Below, piece by piece: positions 17,462-26,674 of a DNA stretch of 64,000 nt (positions are counted from its first letter, which is position 1; the number at the start of each line of letters is the position of its first letter). The notes under the pieces are model-generated. The model had not been told where the DNA came from. It did not search any database and saw only the letters and a program-made list of their open reading frames with translations. Source of the stretch: an uncultured Mediterranea sp. (GTDB lineage: Bacteria > Bacteroidota > Bacteroidia > Bacteroidales > Bacteroidaceae); assembly GCF_902493215.1 (NCBI RefSeq), contig NZ_CABUOL010000004.1, forward strand, positions 62,001-126,000. The letters are read 5' to 3'. The position numbers and the translations under genes were made by a program.

Positions 17462-19459
17462 TTACTTCTTGTAGTTGTCCAGTCCCGTCTGCAGGAAATC
17501 GACGTACTTGTCGATATCCTCGTCATAAGAATAGGACTTGTTCAGCGGCTTGCCTTCATTGTCTATCAGCACATAGAAAGGCTGGGCATTGGCACCGAAC
17601 TTGACACGCTGCAAGTAGCTCCACTTGTCGCCCACGGTACGCAGAGTGCGCTCCGTACCGTTCTCCACCACTTTGATGGGTTCGGGCAGACGAGTCTTGT
17701 TGTCCACGTAGAGGGTGATGAGTACGTAGTCGTTATTGATGAGGTCGGCCACCTTCGTATCGGTCCAGACGGCAAGCTCCATCTTGCGGCAGTTCACGCA
17801 ACCGTAACCGGTAAAGTCGAGCATCACGGGTTTGCCGTGTTCGCGGGCATACTTCATGCCGGCATCGTAGTCGTCGAACTTGGCATGTACCTCGTTATTG
17901 TAAAGATTGAAATCCTGCGTCTGCATGGGCGGGGCAAATGCACTGACAGCCTTCAGCGGGGCACCCCACAGGCCGGGTACCATGTACACGGCAAAAGCCA
18001 ACGAAGCCAGTGCCAGGAAGAAGCGGGGCACAGTGACCTTGGTATCGTCATCGTCGTGGGGGAACTTGATTTTACCCAGCAGGTAGAAGCCCAACAAGGC
18101 AAAGAGAACAATCCACAAAGCAAGGAAGGTTTCACGGTCGAGAATGCGCCAGCCATAAGCCAGATCGGCTACGGAAAGGAACTTCAGTGCAAAAGCCAGT
18201 TCGAGGAAACCCAGCGCCACCTTGATGATGTTCATCCAACCACCCGACTTGGGCATGGACTTCAGCCACGAGGGGAAGAGGGCGAAAAGCGTGAAGGGCA
18301 AGGCCAGGGCGATGGCAAAACCCAGCATACCGACAGCCGGAGCTATCACATTGCCCGTGGTGGACACCTGTACCAACAGGAAGCCAATGATAGGACCTGT
18401 GCAGGAGAAAGATACCAGCGACAAGGTGAAAGCCATCAGGAAGATACTCAACAGGCCGGTAGTAGCTTCGGCCTTGCTGTCGACAGCATTGCTCCACTTG
18501 GAGGGCAACGTAATCTCGAATGCCCCGAAGAACGAAGCGGCAAACACCACCAGCATCAAACAGAAAATGATGTTGAAGATAGCGTTGGTAGAAAGAGCGT
18601 TCAAGGCATTGGCACCGAAAATGGCCGTGATGGCCAGTCCCAGTGTAACGTAGATAACCACGATGGAAGCACCGTAGGTCCAAGCGTCGCGGATACCTTT
18701 CTTCTTGTCCTTACTCCGTTTCAGGAAGAAGCTGACAGTCATGGGAATGATAGGCCATACACAAGGGGTGAAAAGCGCCAGCAGACCACCTACAAAACCG
18801 GTAATGAAAATATAGAGCCACGACATGTCTTCCTGTGACGTCGTTTCGCCCATGGCATTCAGTTCGTCGATGACAGGACTCCACAAATCATTCTCGGAAA
18901 CAGCTATGGAAGTTGGACCGTCGGCACTGCCAATGACAGCTGCAGAATCCGCTTCGGCAGGTGCTGCAACAGAAGCCTGATCAGCCGCAGTGGCAGAAGC
19001 GGCAGCATCAGCCTTACCGGAGAAGCTGAACTCTACCTGGGTGGGCGGCAGACAGTTCTCGTCGTTACAGGCACCATACTCCAGGTAGCCCGTTATCTGA
19101 TAGTCACCGCCAGTAAGCTTCAACTTCTGAACAAACTGAGCGTTGTGCTCGAAATAGCGTACATTCATCTCGAACAACTTGTCGAACGAAGACACCTCCT
19201 TGCCTACGGGACGGAGCTTGCCGTCCAACTGGGCACCGGTCAGTTTGTCTGTATTGAATGTAGCCGAGATGGGACCTCCGTCGCCCAGTTCGGTCGAATA
19301 GACATGCCATCCCTGTTCAATGGAAGCAGTGAATACAATTTCCACCTCGGTGGCGGACACATTTTTCAACTCGGTCTTGAACTTCACCGGCTCCTGAATC
19401 TGGGCATGCACGGCAAAGGCCAATAAGGAAAGAATCAGAGGAAATAAAATTTTCTTCAT
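17462..19459 (-). CDS. dsbD: DsbD-like thiol:disulfide interchange protein with C-terminal thioredoxin domain
   Basis: 665 residues from the ATG at 19459 (an in-frame TTG lies two codons upstream). Signal peptide, then an N-terminal periplasmic domain with paired Cys (ACNDENC), about eight membrane helices of the DsbD/CcdA core (LLALFTPCVWPIIPMTVSFF, then SLVSFSCTGPIIGFLLV with the two membrane Cys), and a C-terminal thioredoxin-like domain with FTGYGCVNCRKME. Known role: moves electrons from cytoplasmic thioredoxin across the inner membrane to periplasmic thiols. In this window it could also keep apocytochrome CxxCH thiols reduced for the haem proteins at 38.9-46.0 kb; that link is inference. 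Confidence 0.85.
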   Translation of the reverse strand: MKKILFPLILSLLAFAVHAQIQEPVKFKTELKNVSATEVEIVFTASIEQGWHVYSTELGDGGPISATFNTDKLTGAQLDGKLRPVGKEVSSFDKLFEMNVRYFEHNAQFVQKLKLTGGDYQITGYLEYGACNDENCLPPTQVEFSFSGKADAAASATAADQASVAAPAEADSAAVIGSADGPTSIAVSENDLWSPVIDELNAMGETTSQEDMSWLYIFITGFVGGLLALFTPCVWPIIPMTVSFFLKRSKDKKKGIRDAWTYGASIVVIYVTLGLAITAIFGANALNALSTNAIFNIIFCLMLVVFAASFFGAFEITLPSKWSNAVDSKAEATTGLLSIFLMAFTLSLVSFSCTGPIIGFLLVQVSTTGNVIAPAVGMLGFAIALALPFTLFALFPSWLKSMPKSGGWMNIIKVALGFLELAFALKFLSVADLAYGWRILDRETFLALWIVLFALLGFYLLGKIKFPHDDDDTKVTVPRFFLALASLAFAVYMVPGLWGAPLKAVSAFAPPMQTQDFNLYNNEVHAKFDDYDAGMKYAREHGKPVMLDFTGYGCVNCRKMELAVWTDTKVADLINNDYVLITLYVDNKTRLPEPIKVVENGTERTLRTVGDKWSYLQRVKFGANAQPFYVLIDNEGKPLNKSYSYDEDIDKYVDFLQTGLDNYKK

Positions 19460-19491
19460 CAGCAATAAATATTATCAGGTTTAGAAAGTCA

Positions 19492-19791
19492 TCACAATTC
19501 GTAATCGACACATGCACGGCTTTCCTTCACGTCGGCCAGCAATTTTCCGGCTGCTACATGGTCGGGATGTACGGCATAGCGCTTCACGTCGTCCAGACTG
19601 TCGAATTCGCTGTAGAGGGCAATACTCCACGTCTCGGAAGGATTGATGTTCAGTCCGACTTCTATCTTACGGATAAAAGGTATCCGGGCCGGAAGAGCCT
19701 CGATAGCAGCCTTGAAAGCATTCATGGCTGCCAGTTTCGTTTCGGCCGGCACCTCGTCTTTCAACTTAAACAAAACAATGTGTTTCACCAT
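19492..19791 (-). CDS. Dabb-family stress-responsive alpha/beta-barrel protein
   Basis: 99 residues. MVKHIVLFKLKDE at the start, the ETWSIALYSEFDSLDDVKRYAVHPDH block and the C-terminal strand are typical of the small dimeric Dabb (ferredoxin-like alpha/beta barrel) family. Biochemical role unknown for most members. Divergent from udk; separated from dsbD by 32 bp and possibly co-transcribed with it. Confidence 0.8.
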   Translation of the reverse strand: MVKHIVLFKLKDEVPAETKLAAMNAFKAAIEALPARIPFIRKIEVGLNINPSETWSIALYSEFDSLDDVKRYAVHPDHVAAGKLLADVKESRACVDYEL

Positions 19792-19794
19792 AAC

Positions 19795-19825
19795 TTTGTT
19801 ATTTTAATGATTTATACTATATTTG
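19795..19825 (+). promoter_or_regulatory. Bacteroidales-type promoter for udk-mltF
   Basis: TTTG (19795-19798), 19-nt spacer, TATATTTG (19818-19825). It lies about 70 nt before the udk start and fits the -33/-7 consensus. Confidence 0.75.
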
Positions 19826-19893
19826 CAACTAAATATGCAGTCCTTAAACGGGTGCAAAAATACTTGTTTTGTTTCAGAAATTCATATAAACGG

Positions 19894-20520
19894 ATGTTAA
19901 TAATCGGAATAGCCGGCGGTACAGGTTCGGGAAAGACCACCGTCGTAAAGAAAATCATTGAAAGCCTGCCCGCAGGCGAAGTCGTATTGCTGCCTCAGGA
20001 TTCGTATTACAAGGACAGCAGCCACGTGCCTGTAGAAGAACGGCAGAACATCAATTTCGACCATCCCGATGCCTTCGAATGGAGTCTCCTGTCCAAACAT
20101 GTGGCCATGCTGCGTGAGGGCAAGAGTATCGAACAGCCCACCTACTCCTACCTGACCTGTACCCGGCAACCGGAAACCATTCACATCGAACCTCGGGACG
20201 TTATCATCATCGAAGGAATCCTCGCCCTGTGTGACAAGAAACTGCGCAGCATGATGGACCTGAAAGTTTTTGTCGACGCCGATCCGGACGAACGGTTGAT
20301 CCGCGTCATCCAGCGCGACGTGGTGGAACGAGGACGAACGGCTGAAGCCGTCATGGAACGGTACACCCGTATTCTGAAACCCATGCACCAGCAGTTCATC
20401 GAACCGTGCAAACGGTATGCCGACCTCATCGTACCCGAAGGAGGAAACAATCAGGTAGCCATCGACATCCTGACGATGTACATCAAGAAACATATCCATG
20501 ACAACGTCAACAACGGATAA
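19894..20520 (+). CDS. udk: Uridine kinase
   Basis: 208 residues from the ATG at 19894 (family-typical length; longer in-frame extensions run antisense over the Dabb gene). Walker A GIAGGTGSGKTT at the N-terminus, LLPQDSYYKD, INFDHPDAF and IIIEGILAL, then the lid region RDVVERGRTAEAV, are diagnostic of uridine/cytidine kinases. Role: ATP- or GTP-dependent phosphorylation of uridine and cytidine in pyrimidine salvage, in the cytoplasm. Its stop shares one base with the mltF start (TAATG), indicating translational coupling. Confidence 0.95.
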   Translation: MLIIGIAGGTGSGKTTVVKKIIESLPAGEVVLLPQDSYYKDSSHVPVEERQNINFDHPDAFEWSLLSKHVAMLREGKSIEQPTYSYLTCTRQPETIHIEPRDVIIIEGILALCDKKLRSMMDLKVFVDADPDERLIRVIQRDVVERGRTAEAVMERYTRILKPMHQQFIEPCKRYADLIVPEGGNNQVAIDILTMYIKKHIHDNVNNG

Positions 20521-21920
20521 TGGAGAAATACAGGCTGACTAGAATTATCAGTATGGCTGCATTGCTGCTACTGCTGGCCGTTACAGGCTGCCGGAACCAT
20601 ACAGGCAGCCAAGAAACAGAGGCAGGCACACACGATCTGCAACAGATAAAGGACAGCGGCCAGCTGGTGGTTCTAACACTCTACAGCTCTACTTCCTACT
20701 TCAACTACCGCGGACAGGAAATGGGCTTCCAGTACGAACTGAGCGAACAATTTGCCAAAAGCCTTGGTGTAGAACTGAAAGTCAAGGTAGCCCGGAACGT
20801 CAAAGACCTCATCCGCAAACTACAGGCAGGCGAAGGTGATCTGATAGCCTATACCCTGCCCGTCACCAAAGAATGGAAAGACAGCCTGCTCTATTGCGGC
20901 GAAGACGTCATCACCCATCAGGTGGTAGTACAACGTAAGGGCGGACGGAACAAAACGCTGAAAGACGTCACCGAACTGATAGGTAAAGACATCTACGTGA
21001 AGCCGGGTAAGTATCACGAACGTCTGGTCAATCTGGACAAGGAACTGGGAGGCGGTATTCATATCCACCTTGTACGGGGAGACAGTGTGAGTGCCGAAGA
21101 TCTTATCGAACAAGTAGCACAAGGTAAAATACCATATACCGTAACGGACAATGACATTGCCCGACTGAACCGCACGTATTACCCCAATCTGGACATCGAC
21201 CTGGCCATCAGTTTCGACCAGCGCTCGTCATGGGCAGTACGCAAAGACTGTCCCCAACTGGCTAAAGCCGCCAGCGAATGGCACAAGGCAAACAGCACTT
21301 CACCCGACTATAAGGCGAGTACCAAACGATATTTTGAGATCAGCAAATCCACTCCCCACACTCCCATCCTTTCGCTGCGCGAAGGAAGAATCTCACACTA
21401 CGACGACCTCTTCAAAAAATATGCGAAAGAGATAGGTTGGGACTGGCGGCTGCTGGCTTCACTGGCCTATACCGAATCGAACTTCGACACGACTGCCGTA
21501 TCGTGGGCAGGTGCCAAGGGACTGATGCAGCTGATGCCCTCTACAGCCCGTGCCATGGGAGTGCCGCCGGGTAAGGAGCAAAATGCGGAAGAAAGCATCA
21601 AGGCGGCAGTCAAATACATCGGAAAAACCGCACAAAGCTTCAAGAACTTACCGCCAGAAGAACAGGTTAAATTCGTTCTGGCATCCTATAATTCCGGCAT
21701 CGGACACGTACAGGATGCAATGGCCCTGGCCGAAAAATACGGGAAAGACAAGAATGTGTGGAAAGACAATGTCGAGAAATATATCCTCCTGAAAGCCAAC
21801 GAAGAATACTTTACCGACCCGGTCTGCAAGAACGGTTATTTCCGTGGTACGGAAACATACAACTTTGTAAGGGAAATAACTGCACGCTATGAACAGTACA
21901 AGAAGAAGATAAAGGAATAA
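20520..21920 (+). CDS. mltF: MltF-like membrane-bound lytic transglycosylase
   Basis: 466 residues. Lipoprotein signal with lipobox AVTGC, then a solute-binding-protein-like (SBP_bac_3) domain over about 40-270, and a C-terminal SLT (lysozyme-like) domain with the catalytic Glu in SLAYTESNFD, AKGLMQLMPSTA and ASYNSGIGHV. Family role: cleavage of peptidoglycan glycan strands with formation of 1,6-anhydro-MurNAc, at the outer membrane inner face, with the binding domain tuning activity. Starts within the udk stop codon, and ends 3 bp from the convergent phosphoesterase gene with no hairpin between. Confidence 0.9.
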   Translation: MEKYRLTRIISMAALLLLLAVTGCRNHTGSQETEAGTHDLQQIKDSGQLVVLTLYSSTSYFNYRGQEMGFQYELSEQFAKSLGVELKVKVARNVKDLIRKLQAGEGDLIAYTLPVTKEWKDSLLYCGEDVITHQVVVQRKGGRNKTLKDVTELIGKDIYVKPGKYHERLVNLDKELGGGIHIHLVRGDSVSAEDLIEQVAQGKIPYTVTDNDIARLNRTYYPNLDIDLAISFDQRSSWAVRKDCPQLAKAASEWHKANSTSPDYKASTKRYFEISKSTPHTPILSLREGRISHYDDLFKKYAKEIGWDWRLLASLAYTESNFDTTAVSWAGAKGLMQLMPSTARAMGVPPGKEQNAEESIKAAVKYIGKTAQSFKNLPPEEQVKFVLASYNSGIGHVQDAMALAEKYGKDKNVWKDNVEKYILLKANEEYFTDPVCKNGYFRGTETYNFVREITARYEQYKKKIKE

Positions 21921-21923
21921 GCT

Positions 21924-22718
21924 TCAGGAAACGGCCTGATTCATTAAAGAAGATACATTCCCCATCTGCAATTCCCCATAACGGATGACAGTCCAGTTGC
22001 CTTCCTCGTCCTCGGCCAAGGCAGACATGGTCTCTACCCAATCGCCGGAGTTAAGGTAATGAATATCTCCGTACCAGATGTCGGCCGGATGATGTATGTG
22101 ACCGCATATCACCCCGTCGCACTTGCGGGTACGGGCGAACTTCACCAGTTCCTGTTCGAAATCGGAAATATAGGAAACCGCAGTCTTTACCTTTTGCTTG
22201 ATAGCCTGCGACAGCGAATAGTAGGGCAGGCCGTGACGCGTGCGGTAATTGTTGTAGATTTTATTGAGCCATAGCAGGAAAGTGTAGCCCCAATCACCCA
22301 ATTGTGCCAACCATTTCATGTGAGTAGTCACTGTATCAAAGATATCGCCATGCGTCACATAATAGCGCTTGCCGTGGCTCTCGTGAACGAAATCCTTCAC
22401 AATACGGATATTGTAGAAGGTGAAGGGAACCAGACTGTCCAAAAAGTCGTCGTGGTTGCCCCGCACGTAAATAACCTCCGTACCCTGCTTCTCCATCATC
22501 TTCATAAGGACTTTGAAGAACTCCGTATGGCGGGCCTGCCACTTGCGGGTACCTCCCTTACGCAAAGCCCATCCGTCGATGATATCCCCGTCCAGTATCA
22601 GGCGGCGGCAGTTCACCGACTTCAGAAAGTTGGTCACTTCGGTTGTCTTGGAATGTGATGTCCCCAGATGGATATCGGACAACACAATGGTCGAATAAAA
22701 TGTACGCAGACGCATCAT
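21924..22718 (-). CDS. LpxH-like metallophosphoesterase (UDP-2,3-diacylglucosamine pyrophosphatase-like)
   Basis: 264 residues. Calcineurin-like phosphoesterase motifs are all present: LSDIHLG, GDIIDGW, RGNHDD, YVTHGD and CGHIHHPA, with the metal-binding Asp, Asn and His residues. Length and order match the LpxH/YbbF-like group that hydrolyses UDP-2,3-diacylglucosamine in lipid A synthesis; Bacteroidota often carry several paralogues, so the exact substrate is not certain. ATG 22715 is an equally possible start. Preceded by a period-22 array at 22720-22807. Confidence 0.75.
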   Translation of the reverse strand: MMRLRTFYSTIVLSDIHLGTSHSKTTEVTNFLKSVNCRRLILDGDIIDGWALRKGGTRKWQARHTEFFKVLMKMMEKQGTEVIYVRGNHDDFLDSLVPFTFYNIRIVKDFVHESHGKRYYVTHGDIFDTVTTHMKWLAQLGDWGYTFLLWLNKIYNNYRTRHGLPYYSLSQAIKQKVKTAVSYISDFEQELVKFARTRKCDGVICGHIHHPADIWYGDIHYLNSGDWVETMSALAEDEEGNWTVIRYGELQMGNVSSLMNQAVS

Positions 22719-22719
22719 T

Positions 22720-22807
22720 GTTCAGTTTGTAGTTTTCCTGTCACAAAGATGTGCACAACCTGTGTCAAGAATGTGTACAAAGCGTTACAATGATGTGAAC
22801 TTCCTGC
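22720..22807. repeat. Tandem array, period 22 bp, 3-4 units, filling the whole intergenic gap
   Basis: Units start at 22720 (degenerate), 22742, 22764 and 22786, with core CAA-n-GATGTG-n-ACA and an ending near CCTGT/CTGC. The array fills the gap exactly between the stop of the protease-like gene (22808) and the start of the LpxH-like gene (22718). Confidence 0.65.
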
Positions 22808-23752
22808 TCAACGCACCAGAAAGTCATAGAAAGGAGTATAAAGCCGGTCGTTCACCTCCAAATAAAGAAAATTATTCTTGAAGTCATAAAGTTGGTTGAA
22901 ACGTTGCAGGAAGTTGTTGCCCAACACTCCGTCCATCACGTCACTGGCCTGTACACCCGTTGTCACCGTAGAAAAGGCGCCGGGGATGCGGGGCAAAGTC
23001 AATACATCTCCCAGTGTCACCGCGTCGAAGTACACGTTCTGAAGTTCACCACCGTCCTTCACCGTACCGGCTATGCGCGAGATGGCAAATGGTTTCTGTG
23101 TGCCCAGCAGGCCGTTGCGGCGGACGAAAGGTGTGTTGAGGTCGAACACACGGTCGGAACCGGTATCCACCTCTACCGACACCTGGTAATCCACTCCGCC
23201 GACACGCACGCCGACCGGAACGACCGGCACTCCCAGACGATAATCCATCTTCAGCCTAACAGCCTTGTCAGATACCGCTTTCTGCCCGTCGCCCAGTTCA
23301 TACAGGAAGATGGATTTCCGCCGATAATCGATGCAGACATCGAAATTCCTCAGATAAGACAGGCCCAGCACGCCGTCCCAGGCATCGGGCGGATAAGGAA
23401 TAGCTATCAGTTTCAAGCCGGAAATGGCCCGGCTGCCCATCCTCACCACCTGAGAGGACTCTGTGGAAGGAATGGTTTCCACCGAATTGGCGCCATTGTT
23501 CGCCACACTTCCCGTAAAGGAAGCCAACCCTTCGGTACGCGGCGAATTGGAATTGAGCACCACATCCGTTGCCCCCGTATCCAGCAGAAAGCGTAAAGGA
23601 CGGTCGTCCTGACCGTTGATATAGACTGTCACATACAAACGATTATCGACACCCAACTCGAAAGATATCGTGTCGAGTGGCACGACTTCTGCCCGAAGAG
23701 GCAGGCTCAACAGACAGATGAAACATATACTTAGCCAAACAATCTTTTTCAT
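22808..23752 (-). CDS. Retropepsin-like aspartyl protease, exported
   Basis: 314 residues with a signal peptide (MKKIVWLSICFICLLSLPLRA). Two pepsin-type Asp motifs are present in one chain: LLDTGATDVVLN (D58) and VEVDTGSDRVFDL (D196), each followed by a hydrophobic Gly block (DGVLGLSYLRNFD; DGVLGNNFLQRFN). This two-lobed layout is typical of bacterial retropepsin-like proteins. Predicted periplasmic or surface-exposed; substrate unknown. Separated by 1 bp from the upstream lipoprotein gene, so co-expressed. Confidence 0.8.
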   Translation of the reverse strand: MKKIVWLSICFICLLSLPLRAEVVPLDTISFELGVDNRLYVTVYINGQDDRPLRFLLDTGATDVVLNSNSPRTEGLASFTGSVANNGANSVETIPSTESSQVVRMGSRAISGLKLIAIPYPPDAWDGVLGLSYLRNFDVCIDYRRKSIFLYELGDGQKAVSDKAVRLKMDYRLGVPVVPVGVRVGGVDYQVSVEVDTGSDRVFDLNTPFVRRNGLLGTQKPFAISRIAGTVKDGGELQNVYFDAVTLGDVLTLPRIPGAFSTVTTGVQASDVMDGVLGNNFLQRFNQLYDFKNNFLYLEVNDRLYTPFYDFLVR

Positions 23753-23753
23753 A

Positions 23754-24482
23754 TTATTCCTTCATTCGAAATTCTTCCATGAGTACAATCTTCTCTTTTG
23801 CATCTTCTCCCCATTCTCTCCACACCTCATAAAACAGGCGGTAGCGGGTGGGAAGATTGGGGAAGAGTTCGGGATACAGACGGGCTGTGAAACGATGTTC
23901 GGTTCCGGGCTTGACAATGATGCCGATATCTTCGGCATAAGTGTTGATGGGCAAGTAGCACCAGTGGCCGGGAGACTTTTCGTAGGCCAGGGAGTAGTGC
24001 TTGCTGCATAAGATGTCCGTATCGCTTTCGTTGCTGAATACACAAGAAAGAGTCTGTGTGGACAAGGGCCGGACTTCCGCTTCGGTCCATAGATGCAAGC
24101 CGTACAGATGGTTCACGCCTTCTTCCACGCAGACATCGTTCCCGTCGTAACCATGAAAACGGATAAGAGGATGGTCGGCCACTTCTTTTCTGAAACGTTC
24201 CTGCCATTCCGGTGTGTTGGCTATCAGATAGACGTTCTCATACTCTCCCATACCGTAGCCGATGATACTACAACGAAGCAACGTATCTTTCAAGGAGTGT
24301 ATCTTGGAAGATAAGGCTGTATGAAGCGCAGCCCCGTTCTTTCTGACAAACGCTGTATCGGCAGTCGGGCGGACAATACTGTCGATAATGTCTGTCTTAT
24401 TCGTCTGTTTTTTTTCATAACCGGTACAAGAAATTCCCAAGAAAGTAACAAACAATAGACTTAGCAATAAACTCGATTTCAT
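23754..24482 (-). CDS. Exported lipoprotein with Ig-like C-terminal domain, unknown function
   Basis: 242 residues from ATG 24482; the longer in-frame start at 24515 would lie upstream of the promoter-like TATCTTTG. Lipobox GISC follows a short hydrophobic stretch. The C-terminal part (LSCVFSNESDTDILCSKHYSLAYE...GTEHRFTARLYPE...) resembles the Bacteroidales Ig-like domain found in surface lipoproteins. Immediately upstream of the protease-like gene on the same strand. No catalytic motif seen. Confidence 0.6.
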   Translation of the reverse strand: MKSSLLLSLLFVTFLGISCTGYEKKQTNKTDIIDSIVRPTADTAFVRKNGAALHTALSSKIHSLKDTLLRCSIIGYGMGEYENVYLIANTPEWQERFRKEVADHPLIRFHGYDGNDVCVEEGVNHLYGLHLWTEAEVRPLSTQTLSCVFSNESDTDILCSKHYSLAYEKSPGHWCYLPINTYAEDIGIIVKPGTEHRFTARLYPELFPNLPTRYRLFYEVWREWGEDAKEKIVLMEEFRMKE

Positions 24483-24503
24483 ATCCAATGTTTTACTTTC
24501 CGG

Positions 24504-24511
24504 CAAAGATA
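24504..24511 (-). promoter_or_regulatory. Candidate -7 element for the lipoprotein-protease unit
   Basis: TATCTTTG on the minus strand, 22 nt before the chosen start. No well-spaced TTTG upstream. Confidence 0.45.
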
Positions 24512-24532
24512 GCATTTATTTTCTACAACTCA

Positions 24533-26671
24533 TTACTTGAACCGCGACGTATCCACCGCCTCACGCTTCTTCTCCTTGTAGCCACCGAACTTCCAGGTAA
24601 AGGAAAGGCCGACACTGCGGAAACTGGAGTACTCGTTCGTCACCCATTGGCGCTCGTAGCGTATCTGCGGACAGGGCATCGAAGTCTGGAGGATGTCGCG
24701 GCACCAGGCGGTGAGTACGGCATTGCCGCCAAGGAAAGTATAGCGCAGCGTGGCCGAAAGGTCGCCACACGTGGGGATGTCGTAGATGCCCTGGATGGCG
24801 CGCCCCTGCAGACGTCCGTCGATGGTCAGACGGATGTCGGGCTTGCGGCTCAGGGTGAGGGTATTGTTCAGCACGGCGACACCCAACAGGCGGTGGCGGT
24901 CGAAGGGAAGGTCGTAGAAGTCGCTGTCCTTCTGACGCATCCACAAACCGATGAGGGTGAGGCGCGAGTTGAGCCATCGACCAGCTTTGAAGGGTATGGA
25001 GGCCTGCAGACCGGCCTGCTGCTCGAAGTCGAAGTTCAGGTATTTGTACAATTCCAGCAGTTCGTCGGGCGACTGGTAGAGCGTCTGCACGGCGCGGTCC
25101 TTGGTATGGTTGAACCAGGCACGGAAGACGTATTTCGATTTCAGGATATAGGTCAACGAAGTGGAATAGTCGATGGCCGGCTTCAGCAACGGATTGCCAT
25201 GTATCTCGCTGTAGCCGCCGCCCAGGTAGGAGACGACGTCCTGCACGGCCCAATAGTCGGGATAGCTCTTGTCACTGCTGAAGTTGAGCTGGAGGATGTG
25301 TCCGTCGGCAGGCAGGTAGGTCAGGTTGAGGACGGGATAGACGTCCCACTCGTCCCACACGGGTGTCTTGTAACGCTCCATGGCCAGCGAGAAGTCTGTC
25401 ATCAGCTTCTGCCCGAACGACTTGCTGAAGCCTGCATACAGGTTGAACGTCTGTTCGCGGCGGCGCGACCGGACGTCGTCCGGCAACCCGGATTCTTCAT
25501 TCTTCGTTTTCAGTTCTTCATGCTCATACGTCTGGTACGAATGATCCACGCTCGTAGTATAGATGGCTCCGTAGTTCAGCCCCCAGCCGTTCTTCAGCTG
25601 ATGTTCCTGTGCAAGGAAGAACTTCCAGGCATTGATGCGCTGCCCGTCTTCGGTATAGAAGTCGAGGGCATCATCGCCCATGCGGCTGTGCAGCAGCTGG
25701 TTGCCCGGAGCATTGTACCACGTGAACTCCGCACCCGCCTTCAGTCCGATGGACGTCCGATAATCCAGGCGGCCGTTATGCAGCCACGAGGTCTGGCCGC
25801 TCAGGCTTTCGGCCGTCTGTGTGCCCGTAGAGTTCTGCTGAGTGTGACTGGTGGCATAGGCACCGTTGTAGACAAAGCTCAGCGAATGGTTCTCGGCCAG
25901 CGTGTAGTCCGTGCCCAGGCGGAAGCTGTGGGTATGGCTGCGGGCGCGCATCTCCTCGTGGTTGTCGATGAGATGCGTCGAGCCGTCGGCCTGCTGCCAG
26001 TGGCGGGCTTCCTTGTCGGTGGTACTGAAGCTTTCGCCATGAGTGTGAGAGTAAAGAAAATCGGCCGAGAATTTCCGACCGTTATATAATAAGGAAGCAC
26101 GCTCCTCAAAGGAAGCCTCGTGTTCCTGATTGTATTTTCCATAAAGTTCACCCTGAACCACGCCGGGGTCACCGATGCGATGGCGCAGACGGACGTTGAT
26201 CATCGCCCCGCGCACCTGATAGCGGGCGGGTGCGTTGTACATCACTTCGACGCACTCGATGCGGTCGGCAGGCAGCGACTTCAGCAGGGCGTAGAGTTGC
26301 GCGCCGCTCATGTTGGTCACCTTGCCGTCCAACACGACCGTCACACCCTGCATGCCCAACGTCAGGGCGCCGTCCTGCTCCACTACACCCGGCAGTTCCT
26401 TCAGAGCTTCGTAAACGTTGTCCACGGGGCGGTCCTTGATCATCCGCGGCAGGTCGTATTCCAGCTTGCCCGCCGATGCCTTGACGACGGGGCGTTCGCC
26501 CACCACCATCACTTCGGGCAGGTGACGGTAGAGGCTGTCCATGCGGGCGTCGCCCGTCAGGATGCTGTCGGCAGACAGCGTCCGCAAGTTCTCATTTTTC
26601 AGATTCTCCTGAGCGGAGAGCGGCAGGGTCAGGAGAAGACAGACTGCCGGAAGTAATGTGTTTCGTTTCAT
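24533..26671 (-). CDS. TonB-dependent receptor-like outer-membrane beta-barrel protein
   Basis: 712 residues from ATG 26671 (ATG 26674 directly precedes it). Signal peptide ending LSAQ, then a plug domain (LPEVMVVGERPVVKASAGKLEYDLPRM..., VYEALKELPGVVEQDG, GMQGVTVVLDGK, LKSLPADRIECVEVMYNAPARY) and a long barrel. It lacks the N-terminal carboxypeptidase-like domain common in SusC proteins and has no SusD partner, matching the OMP_b-brl_3 type of Bacteroidota barrels. Ligand unknown. Confidence 0.8.
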   Translation of the reverse strand: MKRNTLLPAVCLLLTLPLSAQENLKNENLRTLSADSILTGDARMDSLYRHLPEVMVVGERPVVKASAGKLEYDLPRMIKDRPVDNVYEALKELPGVVEQDGALTLGMQGVTVVLDGKVTNMSGAQLYALLKSLPADRIECVEVMYNAPARYQVRGAMINVRLRHRIGDPGVVQGELYGKYNQEHEASFEERASLLYNGRKFSADFLYSHTHGESFSTTDKEARHWQQADGSTHLIDNHEEMRARSHTHSFRLGTDYTLAENHSLSFVYNGAYATSHTQQNSTGTQTAESLSGQTSWLHNGRLDYRTSIGLKAGAEFTWYNAPGNQLLHSRMGDDALDFYTEDGQRINAWKFFLAQEHQLKNGWGLNYGAIYTTSVDHSYQTYEHEELKTKNEESGLPDDVRSRRREQTFNLYAGFSKSFGQKLMTDFSLAMERYKTPVWDEWDVYPVLNLTYLPADGHILQLNFSSDKSYPDYWAVQDVVSYLGGGYSEIHGNPLLKPAIDYSTSLTYILKSKYVFRAWFNHTKDRAVQTLYQSPDELLELYKYLNFDFEQQAGLQASIPFKAGRWLNSRLTLIGLWMRQKDSDFYDLPFDRHRLLGVAVLNNTLTLSRKPDIRLTIDGRLQGRAIQGIYDIPTCGDLSATLRYTFLGGNAVLTAWCRDILQTSMPCPQIRYERQWVTNEYSSFRSVGLSFTWKFGGYKEKKREAVDTSRFK

Positions 26672-26674
26672 CAT

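Noticed and set aside
17039..18838. 599-residue plus-strand open frame opposite the helicase and dsbD-like genes
   Set aside because: Antisense to two well-supported genes; composition is low in hydrophobic core patterns and matches no family.
24533..26671. SusC/SusD polysaccharide utilisation locus
   Set aside because: The receptor lacks the N-terminal SusC domain, no SusD follows, and no glycoside hydrolases are nearby.
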